This document shows positions 1 to 5,945 of a DNA stretch of 18,466 nucleotides, in pieces. The position numbers and the translations under genes are program-made. The DNA lies in the NCBI GenBank assembly GCA_040902425.1, contig JBBDXI010000084.1, positions 1 to 18,466 of the forward strand, read 5' to 3'. This DNA comes from JBBDXI01 sp040902425. GTDB lineage: Bacteria; Planctomycetota; Phycisphaerae; Phycisphaerales; UBA1924. The notes under the pieces were generated by a model. The model had not been told where the DNA came from and made no database searches. It saw only the letters and a program-made list of their open reading frames with translations. Position 1 is the stretch's first letter. Each line of letters begins with the position of its first letter.

Positions 1-719
1 CCCGGGAGTACCGGCGGTGGCGGCACGAGGGGATCGAGGGGCTGGCGCCGGCGGAGGATGCGGCGCGGGCGGCGCGGACCGGCGACCGGGCGCGGAAGGT
101 GATCGGCACAGCGCTGCGGGCGCTGCGGGGGGATGGGCCGATCCCGGATGTGGCGGTGATCGCGCTGGCGCGGAGCGAGGACTACTACACCTTCCTGGCG
201 CCGCACCACCCCGAGGAGGGGGAGTGGGCGACCTCGGGCGGGACGTACGTGAACCTGGGGCCGGGGGCGCTGGCGATGATCGTGACGCACACGCAGGCGA
301 AGTGGGGGCTCGAGGAGACGGTGGCGCACGAGCTGACGCACCACGCGCTCGAGGAGCTGTCGCTGCCGCTGTGGGTGGAGGAGGGGTTCACGCAGATGAT
401 GGAGGAGCGGGTGACGGGGCTGGCGAACTTCAAGCTCGACCGGGAGATGGTGGAGCGGCAGCGGGCGCTGTGGGAGGAGCGGGGCGTGGAGGGGTTCCTC
501 TCGGGCGACGGGTTTTTCTCGGCGGAGGAGGATGTGCAGGAACTGTCGTACCACCTGTCGCAGTGGGTGGTGCGGTCGCAGCTCAGCGAACGGGCGGGGG
601 CCTTCTTTGCCTTTGCCCGGGAGGCGGGGGAGCTCGGGGAGAGCGAGAGCGCGATGAAGCACCTGGGGATGACGCCGGGGGCCCTGGTTGCGTCGGTGGG
701 CGGCCTGGAGTGCGAGTAG
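1..719 (+). CDS. Zinc metallopeptidase, peptidase MA-like (5' partial)
   Basis: The reading frame is open from the left edge of the window (first full codon at base 3), so the true start is missing. A GTG at 99 is only an internal candidate. The visible part holds the gluzincin signature HELTHHALEEL (first His codon at 327), followed by LPLWVEEGFTQ, which supplies the downstream glutamate usual for a HExxH...E zinc site. This arrangement matches the peptidase MA-like/DUF1570 class common in Planctomycetota. The substrate cannot be inferred. The C-terminal part is helical and charged, with no membrane segment or sorting tail. Without the N-terminus a signal peptide or anchor cannot be assessed. 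It converges on the PEP-CTERM gene, with a hairpin in the 120-bp gap. The family call rests on the motif only. Confidence 0.75.
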   Translation, partial: REYRRWRHEGIEGLAPAEDAARAARTGDRARKVIGTALRALRGDGPIPDVAVIALARSEDYYTFLAPHHPEEGEWATSGGTYVNLGPGALAMIVTHTQAKWGLEETVAHELTHHALEELSLPLWVEEGFTQMMEERVTGLANFKLDREMVERQRALWEERGVEGFLSGDGFFSAEEDVQELSYHLSQWVVRSQLSERAGAFFAFAREAGELGESESAMKHLGMTPGALVASVGGLECE

Positions 720-783
720 CGGGGAACCCGCATCCGAGAGGACGGGCGCGAGCGGCGGCCCCCCGGCCGCGGGGACGCCACCG

Positions 784-813
784 CCTTCCCCGCCCCAGGG
801 GCGGCGGGGGAGG
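784..813. terminator. Hairpin between convergent genes
   Basis: Arms at 784-794 (CCTTCCCCGCC) and 803-813 (GGCGGGGGAGG) form an 11-bp stem with one T-G pair around an 8-nt loop. It lies between two converging stop codons (719 and 840), so it could end transcription from both sides. There is no T-tract on either strand, so it is not a textbook intrinsic terminator. Confidence 0.4.
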
Positions 814-839
814 GGGGCGGGAAGAGCTCAGGTGACTCG

Positions 840-1595
840 TCAGCGGCGGCGGGTGGCGTGGCGGAGCCAGACCAGGCCCAGGCCGCTCATCGCGATCCAG
901 GCGGCGGGGGGGAGGGGGATGACGTTGCCGCCGCCGCGGAGGGCCCACTCCTCGTAGCCGTCGTTGTTGGCGTGGTTCTGGCCGAAGAGGGAGTAGAGGT
1001 AGAGGAAGTCGGTGGCGGCGGTGCCGGCGAAAGCGGCGATGGGGATGAGCATGACCATGTCGCCCTGGCCGCTGCCGCTGTTGATCCGGTAGTCGAGCCG
1101 GACGAAGCTGTCCTGGCCGAAGTCGAGGTCGTAGCGGAGGGTCCCCAGGGAGGCGACGTCGGTGGTGGTCTGGCTGCCGGTGGGGGAGGTGTAGACCTGG
1201 ACCTTGTCGAGGGAGAGGAGGGGATTGGCGGCGGTCTGGTTGATGTCGAGGATGAACTCCTTGTAGTCGATGCCGCCGAAGCTGACGGTGGGGATGTCGG
1301 CGTAGATGATGTTGCGTGTGAAGTTGGGGGAGTTGTTCGCGTGGAAGGGGGCGGGGCGGCCGGAGGTGTTGTAGCCGTGCACGATGGGGGCGTTGGTCTG
1401 GACACGGACGAAGGAATCGATGAAGCCGGTGCCGGCGGGCTGGAAGTCGGCGCGGTGGAAGAGGGTGCCGTTGATGCTGCCGGTCATGGCGGTGGTGAGG
1501 TCCACGATGTCGGCGCGGGCGCCGGCGGCGAGCGCGGAAACCGCGAGGCCGGCGGCAGCGCCCGGCCGGGCGAACGATTGAACGAACCGGTTCAT
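840..1595 (-). CDS. Exported PEP-CTERM-type protein
   Basis: 251 residues. The N-terminus has a basic start followed by an Ala-rich hydrophobic stretch ending near AGARA|D, read as a Sec signal peptide. The body is rich in Ser/Thr/Asn/Gly with alternating hydrophobics, as expected for a beta-sandwich surface protein, and contains no recognised catalytic motif. The C-terminus reads IPLPPAAW, then a hydrophobic helix, then an Arg-rich end. This is the three-part PEP-CTERM (VPLPA-like) sorting tail, which in related systems is processed by an exosortase and ties the protein to the cell surface or exopolysaccharide. No exosortase gene lies in the window. The ATG at 1595 is supported by a GGGAAGGGG site a few bases upstream. 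A perfect 21-bp palindrome lies 50 bp upstream. Specific function is unknown. Confidence 0.82.
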   Translation of the reverse strand: MNRFVQSFARPGAAAGLAVSALAAGARADIVDLTTAMTGSINGTLFHRADFQPAGTGFIDSFVRVQTNAPIVHGYNTSGRPAPFHANNSPNFTRNIIYADIPTVSFGGIDYKEFILDINQTAANPLLSLDKVQVYTSPTGSQTTTDVASLGTLRYDLDFGQDSFVRLDYRINSGSGQGDMVMLIPIAAFAGTAATDFLYLYSLFGQNHANNDGYEEWALRGGGNVIPLPPAAWIAMSGLGLVWLRHATRRR

Positions 1596-1645
1596 GAGAG
1601 CCCCTTCCCAGTGCTTCCCGGTGGGTGACCGGGACCAAACAGATT

Positions 1646-1666
1646 GGCAGAAAACGCTTTTCTGCC
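1646..1666. promoter_or_regulatory. 21-bp perfect palindrome upstream of PEP-CTERM gene
   Basis: Arms GGCAGAAAA (1646-1654) and TTTTCTGCC (1658-1666) flank CGC. The site is AT-rich for this genome and sits 50 bp upstream of the start at 1595. It fits a dimeric repressor/activator operator. It could instead be a weak terminator for the minus-strand gene ending at 1824, since AATCTGTTTGG follows the hairpin on that strand. Confidence 0.45.
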
Positions 1667-1816
1667 GGATTGCTGAGGCAATGGGTCCGGCTGACTCAAA
1701 CGGCGTGAGAACCGGCTGAAAGCTGGTTCATTCCGTGCACGCCGTTGGGCGCGCTGCGGCGCGGTCCAATGGGCGACAGCGCCGGCGAGATGGGCGTTCA
1801 ACATCGGCCGCCGAAA

Positions 1817-1834
1817 GCGCGGGCTAGCCCGCGC
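1817..1834. repeat. 18-bp perfect GC palindrome overlapping a stop codon
   Basis: GCGCGGGCTAGCCCGCGC is its own reverse complement. The stop codon of the zinc-ribbon gene (TAG, 1826-1824) is at its centre. It may act as a transcription end signal or be a short member of the palindromic elements seen elsewhere in the window, although it lacks their GGCAC ends. Confidence 0.5.
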
Positions 1835-2303
1835 CTCCGGCGTGACCGCATTCGGGGCAGACGGCGGCGGCCCCCGGGAGGCCGGACAGGTCGTAGCCGC
1901 AGCGGCGGCACTCGTGCTTTCGGTATCGTGCGCGGTAGAGGGCCAGGGCGCGGCGGACCAGGGGCGGGCCGAGGGCGGGGATGGCGAAGACGGCGATGGG
2001 GAGCCAGAGGGGGAGGATGAAGTAGCTGCTCTTGGTGGCCGAGTCGCGCCAGAGGGGCAGCCAGGGGCGCCAGGGGAAGGGGCCGGCGGAGAGCCGCCAC
2101 CAGAGGGAGACGGCGTGAGGCTTGACGGACTCGCGCCCGCGGACGATCTCCGGGGCGTAGGCGATGAGGTAGCCGGAGCGGTCGTGGATGCCCAGGGAGA
2201 AGCGGGGGGATTCGAGGGAGAAGGAGGAGAGGAGGGAGAGGAGCCAGGCGGCGGCGAGGGCGGCGAGGATGAGCTGGGCGAGCCTGGAGGGGAGGCGCCG
2301 CAT
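1824..2303 (-). CDS. Small membrane protein with C-terminal zinc ribbon
   Basis: 159 residues. A hydrophobic segment at about 8-28 and a second at about 93-113 bracket a Trp-rich extracytoplasmic stretch. After TM2 a basic helix (RRALALYRARYRK) leads to a zinc ribbon CRRCGYDLSGLPG...CPEC, with Cys 132, 135, 149 and 152. This CxxCGYDL ribbon on a short membrane protein is recurrent in Planctomycetota, and no function is established for it. The ribbon should face the cytoplasm. The ATG at 2303 is favoured because a TACACT box ends 6 nt before it, implying a leaderless message; no Shine-Dalgarno is present. The DUF1697 and FloA-like genes lie upstream on the same strand, but this gene appears to have its own promoter. 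Confidence 0.75.
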   Translation of the reverse strand: MRRLPSRLAQLILAALAAAWLLSLLSSFSLESPRFSLGIHDRSGYLIAYAPEIVRGRESVKPHAVSLWWRLSAGPFPWRPWLPLWRDSATKSSYFILPLWLPIAVFAIPALGPPLVRRALALYRARYRKHECRRCGYDLSGLPGAAAVCPECGHAGGAG

Positions 2304-2309
2304 GGCGTG

Positions 2310-2315
2310 AGTGTA
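2310..2315 (-). promoter_or_regulatory. -10 box TACACT, leaderless start of zinc-ribbon gene
   Basis: On the minus strand GGTACACT is followed by six bases (CACGCC) and the ATG at 2303. The spacing places transcription start at or next to the A of ATG. No convincing -35 hexamer was found. Confidence 0.6.
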
Positions 2316-2373
2316 CCGGCACCGCTGCGCCGCGAAGACTCGGCAAGGAGCGGCGCCCGGCGCGGCGAGTGCC

Positions 2374-2928
2374 TCAGCTGGTGCTCTGCGACGCGTCCTT
2401 AAAGAAGCGGTCGGAGCGGAAGACGTCCTTCGGGGCCACGCCGGCGCGGACAGCGGCGAGGGGGTCGCGCCCTGCGAGGTCCAGCGCGGTCACCTCGTCC
2501 CAGGTGGCGGGAAGGCCCTTGGCGCGGGCGGCGATCAGGGCCTCGACGCACAGGAGCGGGTCCCCGCCGGCGAGGGCCTGGACCTCGAGGCGGTCGGTGT
2601 CGAGGACGATCCGGGCTTCCCGGGCGCGCACGGTGGCCCGGGATACGAGCCGGATGTCGGTGCCGCGCAGGCGCATGCCGATCAGCTTCATGAACTCGAT
2701 CTTCGCGCCGGCGCGCCGGGCCTGGATGGCCGCCGGGAGCGCCCGGAGGACGGAGGGGCCCGCGATGAGGGCGGCCAGCGCCAGCGCGGCGGCCATGAGG
2801 ACGATCAGGACCGCCGAGAGAACGAGCGTCCCCTCTTTGAGCGCGGCCAGGACGAAGCGGCCCCCCGGGATGAGCAGGGCGGCGATCGCTACGGCGGCGA
2901 TGAGGATGGTCGAGGAGCGGCGGCTCAC
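2374..2928 (-). CDS. Truncated FloA-like (flotillin-like, UPF0365) membrane protein
   Basis: 184 residues from a GTG at 2928. Two hydrophobic segments (about 7-22 and 36-58) form a membrane hairpin. Then comes a stretch closely resembling the N-terminal part of FloA/YqfA: AKIEFMKLIGMRLRG (75-89), VLDTDRLEVQALAGGD (108-123), VEALIAARAKGLP (128-140) and ALDLAGRDPLAAVRAGVAPK (148-167). FloA proteins are about 330 residues, form membrane microdomains, and continue into an SPFH-like region and an Ala/Glu-rich coiled coil. This protein stops just after the VxPK motif, so it lacks the oligomerising half. It may be a natural short paralogue or a decayed gene. The TTG at 2976 would add 16 residues over the end of the upstream gene. 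GTG at 2928 is preferred because TACACT lies 6 nt before it. The stop is a clean TGA. Confidence 0.75.
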   Translation of the reverse strand: MSRRSSTILIAAVAIAALLIPGGRFVLAALKEGTLVLSAVLIVLMAAALALAALIAGPSVLRALPAAIQARRAGAKIEFMKLIGMRLRGTDIRLVSRATVRAREARIVLDTDRLEVQALAGGDPLLCVEALIAARAKGLPATWDEVTALDLAGRDPLAAVRAGVAPKDVFRSDRFFKDASQSTS

Positions 2929-2934
2929 GGGGGC

Positions 2935-2940
2935 AGTGTA
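2935..2940 (-). promoter_or_regulatory. -10 box TACACT, leaderless start of FloA-like gene
   Basis: Minus strand: GGTACACT, six bases (GCCCCC), then GTG at 2928. The box lies only 4 nt after the stop of the DUF1697 gene, so what looks like a tight operon probably has a second promoter. The same hexamer and spacing precede the zinc-ribbon gene. Confidence 0.6.
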
Positions 2941-2944
2941 CCGC

Positions 2945-3538
2945 TCAGGGCTGCCCGGCTTTCGCAAGGTCGGCAAGCTTGAGGACGGTGTTCCAGTTGC
3001 GGAACGTGCAGGGGGTCTTGAGGGTGGACTCGATGTAGGCGTAGGTGAGCTTGCTGGTGTGGACGCCGGCGGCGTAGTGGATGTAGAGCTCGCGGCCGCG
3101 GAGGGCGAAGCGGTCGCCGGGGGAGCGGGCGGGGTCGAGGGCGGCGGCTGTCTTCGGAGGCGGCTCGGCGAGGAAGCCGACGTGGAGGAGCTTGGGATCG
3201 GCGGTGGCGCCCGGGAAGGGGTTGTCCGCGATGGCCTGGTTCAGTTCCTTGAGGGTGCGGAAAATGACGAGCGGTCGGAAGCCATGGGCCTTCTCGATGG
3301 CGTCGGGGATGGCGGATTGGAGCCTGGCCGCGGTGCCGGGCTTGGCGCGGAGGATGACGTTCCCGCTCTGGATGTAGGTCTTGACGCCGGAACAGCCGAC
3401 GGATTCGCAGATGGCGGCGAGGGGGGGCATGGGGAGGAGGTTGCGGCCGCCGACGTTGATCCCGCGGAGAAGGGCGATGAGGGGGGTGAGGGGGGCACCG
3501 GGCGGGTCCTTCGAGAGCTTGCTGGCGGGTCGGGACAC
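2945..3538 (-). CDS. DUF1697 family protein
   Basis: 197 residues. The N-terminal signature LIALLRGINVGGRNLLPM (about 20-37) followed by VKTYIQSGNVIL is diagnostic of DUF1697, a small cytosolic family with a ferredoxin-like fold and no proven function. The C-terminal part contains GRELYIHYAAGVHTSKLT and a TFRNWNTVLKLADL motif, which also fits the family (typical length about 180). There are no catalytic residues to point to. The GTG at 3538 is chosen because TACACT ends 7 nt upstream. The first 18 residues precede the conserved core, so a later start cannot be excluded. It is divergent from the secreted protein at 3609, and the two promoters share a 70-bp gap. Confidence 0.85.
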   Translation of the reverse strand: MSRPASKLSKDPPGAPLTPLIALLRGINVGGRNLLPMPPLAAICESVGCSGVKTYIQSGNVILRAKPGTAARLQSAIPDAIEKAHGFRPLVIFRTLKELNQAIADNPFPGATADPKLLHVGFLAEPPPKTAAALDPARSPGDRFALRGRELYIHYAAGVHTSKLTYAYIESTLKTPCTFRNWNTVLKLADLAKAGQP

Positions 3539-3545
3539 GGGGTGA

Positions 3546-3551
3546 AGTGTA
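3546..3551 (-). promoter_or_regulatory. -10 box TACACT, leaderless start of DUF1697 gene
   Basis: Minus strand: TATTACACT, seven bases (TCACCCC), then GTG at 3538. No Shine-Dalgarno. Back to back with the candidate promoter of the plus-strand gene at 3575. Confidence 0.58.
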
Positions 3552-3574
3552 ATAGGCGGCCACGCGACAGGCGG

Positions 3575-3580
3575 TAGACT
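3575..3580 (+). promoter_or_regulatory. Candidate -10 box TAGACT for the HAF/dockerin gene
   Basis: GCGGTAGACT lies 28 nt before the ATG at 3609. That predicts a short leader of about 22 nt carrying the GGGAGG ribosome site at 3597-3602. No clear -35. The GGTAG context recurs before zwf and the gene at 14180. Confidence 0.45.
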
Positions 3581-3608
3581 GCGGGGGAACTCTCACGGGA
3601 GGCCGACC

Positions 3609-4835
3609 ATGAGACTGATCGCCGGACTGACTTTGATCGCGGGGCTGGCGGCGCCGTTGGCGGCGGTGGCGCAGCAGGCGACGTTCGCGCTGGTGTCGCC
3701 GGAGAACAACGAGGAGCAGGCGGCCGCGACGCACGTGAGCGCGGATGGGTCGGTGGTGATCGGGTGGGGCGGGGGGTACCTGGCGCCGGGGATCACGGTG
3801 TGGCGGTGGACGGAGGCGACGGGCAAGGTGCGGCTGGGGGCGCCCCCGGGGTACGTCGAGTGCTACCCGGCGGGGCTGACGGCGGACGGCTCGACGCTGT
3901 TCGTGAACGTCTGGCAGGGGAACGTGCTGGTGCTCTGGCGGTGGTCGAGCACGGGCGGGTGGCAACTGGTGGGGGACATCGGGGGGCAGGTCCACGCGGT
4001 GAACGGGGACGGGATGGTCTTCGCCGGCGGGACGACCGTGGGCGGCGTGGCGCGGCCGTTCCGGTGGACGGGGCCCGGCGGGTTGCAGGTCATTGGGCCG
4101 TTCGGGACGCTGACCGGTGGGACGTACCTCAGGGGGCTCAGCCGGGACGGGGCGGTGCTGTTCGGCACGGACTACACGCTGGCGGCCTCGGCGCGGAACT
4201 ACGTGTGGTCCGCGGGCGGAGGGTTCCACGCGATCCCGCTGCTGCCGACCTGCCAGTGGGGCGACGCGGTGGCGGCGGACCGGGATGGGTCGGCGATTGT
4301 CGGGTCGTGCGCACTGACCCAGTATGCGACGCCGACGCTCCCGTGGGTGTGGACGGCGGCGGGCGGGGTGCGGCCGGTGGTGCTGACGGGGGCCGGGGGG
4401 CCTCAGGGGGCGGCGACGGCGATCAGCGGGGACGGGATGCGGATCGCGGGGTGGTACGGCGACTACGGGCCGGCATGGCTGTGGTCGCCGACGGAGGGGG
4501 ACCGGCGGGTCGATGCGCTACTGACGGAACTGGGCGGGAACCCGTGGGGGGTCCAGATCCGCGGCGTGACGGCGATCTCGGATGATGGGCGGACGCTGGT
4601 TGGGCCGCTGGAAGGGTTCTTCAGCTATATCGCGCGGATCCCGGCGTTCTGCTACGCCAACTGCGACGGGAGCACGGCGGCGCCGGCGCTGAACGTGCAG
4701 GATTTCGGGTGCTTCCTGACGCGGTACGCGGCCGGGGAGGAGTACGCCAACTGCGACGGGAGCACGGCGGCGCCGGTGCTGAACGTGGGGGATTTCTCGT
4801 GCTTCTTGCAGAAGTACGCGGCGAGGTGCCCGTAG
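3609..4835 (+). CDS. Secreted HAF-repeat protein with tandem GC-type dockerin repeats
   Basis: 408 residues. The ATG has GGGAGG 6 nt upstream. Residues 1-21 (MRLIAGLTLIAGLAAPLAAVA) form a signal peptide with likely cleavage before QQA. The body has about seven repeats of the form (L/I)S.DG..(I/V)(V/A)G followed by a Trp/Gly-rich strand such as PFRWTGPGGLQVIGP or PWVWTAAGGV. This is the HAF-type beta-propeller-like repeat of extracellular proteins. The C-terminus carries two copies of a dockerin-like unit, YANCDGSTAAPxLNVxDFxCFL, ending in CP. The D-x-S-T...P-x-L-N-V-x-D pattern resembles one half of a calcium-binding dockerin loop and is the 'GC-type dockerin' of Phycisphaerae. The protein is presumably displayed or assembled outside the cell, but its ligand is unknown. 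No enzyme motif was seen. Confidence 0.85.
   Translation: MRLIAGLTLIAGLAAPLAAVAQQATFALVSPENNEEQAAATHVSADGSVVIGWGGGYLAPGITVWRWTEATGKVRLGAPPGYVECYPAGLTADGSTLFVNVWQGNVLVLWRWSSTGGWQLVGDIGGQVHAVNGDGMVFAGGTTVGGVARPFRWTGPGGLQVIGPFGTLTGGTYLRGLSRDGAVLFGTDYTLAASARNYVWSAGGGFHAIPLLPTCQWGDAVAADRDGSAIVGSCALTQYATPTLPWVWTAAGGVRPVVLTGAGGPQGAATAISGDGMRIAGWYGDYGPAWLWSPTEGDRRVDALLTELGGNPWGVQIRGVTAISDDGRTLVGPLEGFFSYIARIPAFCYANCDGSTAAPALNVQDFGCFLTRYAAGEEYANCDGSTAAPVLNVGDFSCFLQKYAARCP
4653..4832 (+). repeat. Two 90-bp tandem units encoding GC-type dockerin repeats
   Basis: Units at 4653-4742 and 4743-4832. Their first 34 bases are identical (starting TACGCCAACTGCGACGGG), while the rest diverges mildly. Each encodes 30 residues. 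The identity suggests recent duplication or gene conversion. A second gene (7860-8720) ends in the same kind of pair. Confidence 0.8.
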
Positions 4836-4878
4836 AGGCACATACAACACCAGCGCTACACCACTCAAAACGACTACT

Positions 4879-5883
4879 TCACTGCGGTCGATTGAGACGG
4901 TCAATGAGGGCCTGTTGCTGCTCGCTCGCGTTCTGAAGGGCGTTAGCGTAGCGGCGGAACTGCTCGAAGAGCGCTGACTTGTCATCCCTGAAGACCGGGC
5001 GCTTGCCGCTGGAATCGGGCTCCCAGGAGGACCAGTTGTCGCGGAGAAGCGTGATTAGTTGGGTGCCGGCGTCGTTGATCTCGCGGTCAAGCGAACGGAC
5101 CTGGAGGAGCAGTTCCAGTTCGCCCCCGCTCTCAAACGTCCGCCTCACACCGGCGGCCAGCTTGGGCTCGATGCCGCGACTCTCCAGGCCGCTTGCGAAG
5201 GCGGCGCCCATGTCACGGGTCTTTGCTTCGAGGGCGATGCTGGCCTCGCGAAGCGCGCCGATCAGTGCGAGCCTTCCGTCGGCATCCGGTGGCGACTTCA
5301 ACCCGGCGATAGAGAAGCCTCCGGCTCGACTGAGAGCAGTGAGGCGCCGCTGGTACTCGTCCGCCTCAGACTGAAAGCTGCGGATTGCGTCGGCCGTGGC
5401 GGCAGCGACGATGGCATCGCGACCGTAGAGCGTTCGCGCGCCCTCCTCGGCGGCGGCCAGGAGTCGTTCCCGGTCTTCGGCCGTTGCGTTCTGATATCCC
5501 CGTTGGCGGAGGTCTTCCAGGACGGTCGTGCTCGCCTTCTTGTACGCACCGAATGCCTGGACCTGTGCGTGCCGGATGCCGCCGATCACTGCCGCGGTCA
5601 GGTTCAGCGAGAGGACTACGCAGAAAATGAGGTTCGCCGCCCGGTGCGATCGGCGGGTGAGCCACCATGCCAGCAGGCCCAACAGGCTGGCGATCACAAG
5701 GCCACCGATCCAGCGTCCGAGGATGGCGGCGAGGAGGCCGCCTTCGTTCGGGGTTGGCGGCGGCCAGATGCAGAGCGCGGCGAGGAGTGCAAGGGCCAGA
5801 GCGAACGAGAGGGGATGAAGAGCGGACTTGCGATAGCCGCGAGGGGGCCTGGGGGGTTCGGTTGGCGGGGCCAGCGGCTCCAT
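4879..5883 (-). CDS. Membrane protein with coiled-coil C-terminal domain, unknown function
   Basis: 334 residues. A proline-rich N-terminal tail (PLAPPTEPPRPPRGYRKS) leads to three hydrophobic segments at about 21-40, 58-76 and 82-103. A long Ala/Glu/Arg-rich helical region to the end is probably coiled coil (for example LEDLRQRGYQNATAEDRERLLAAAEEGARTL, with heptad-like spacing). No family is recognised. The soluble region contains no Walker, HAMP or kinase motif. The ATG at 5883 is supported by AGGAG 9 nt upstream. It starts 62 bp after the FHA-GspE gene on the same strand, so co-transcription is likely and a structural or adaptor role with that ATPase is possible but unproven. Codon use is visibly less GC-saturated than in the neighbours. 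Confidence 0.7.
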   Translation of the reverse strand: MEPLAPPTEPPRPPRGYRKSALHPLSFALALALLAALCIWPPPTPNEGGLLAAILGRWIGGLVIASLLGLLAWWLTRRSHRAANLIFCVVLSLNLTAAVIGGIRHAQVQAFGAYKKASTTVLEDLRQRGYQNATAEDRERLLAAAEEGARTLYGRDAIVAAATADAIRSFQSEADEYQRRLTALSRAGGFSIAGLKSPPDADGRLALIGALREASIALEAKTRDMGAAFASGLESRGIEPKLAAGVRRTFESGGELELLLQVRSLDREINDAGTQLITLLRDNWSSWEPDSSGKRPVFRDDKSALFEQFRRYANALQNASEQQQALIDRLNRPQ

Positions 5884-5945
5884 CGGCGATCACTCCTGAG
5901 CATCCGGGCCCGCCTCGCGGGAGCCCGGTCTCCTTGCGCACCACC

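Noticed and set aside
583..1638. 351-codon minus-strand frame overlapping the PEP-CTERM gene
   Set aside because: Arg/Pro/His-rich shadow of the genuine frame at 840-1595, which has a signal peptide and sorting tail.
2312..2358. Possible degenerate palindromic element (GCCGCGAAGACTCGGC, CCGCT/AGCGG)
   Set aside because: Only a short inner stem is present and the GGCAC/GTGGCAC ends are not conserved. Too weak to call.
2929..2976. TTG at 2976 as start of the FloA-like protein
   Set aside because: It would add 16 residues overlapping the end of the DUF1697 gene with no ribosome site. GTG 2928 has a TACACT box at leaderless spacing.
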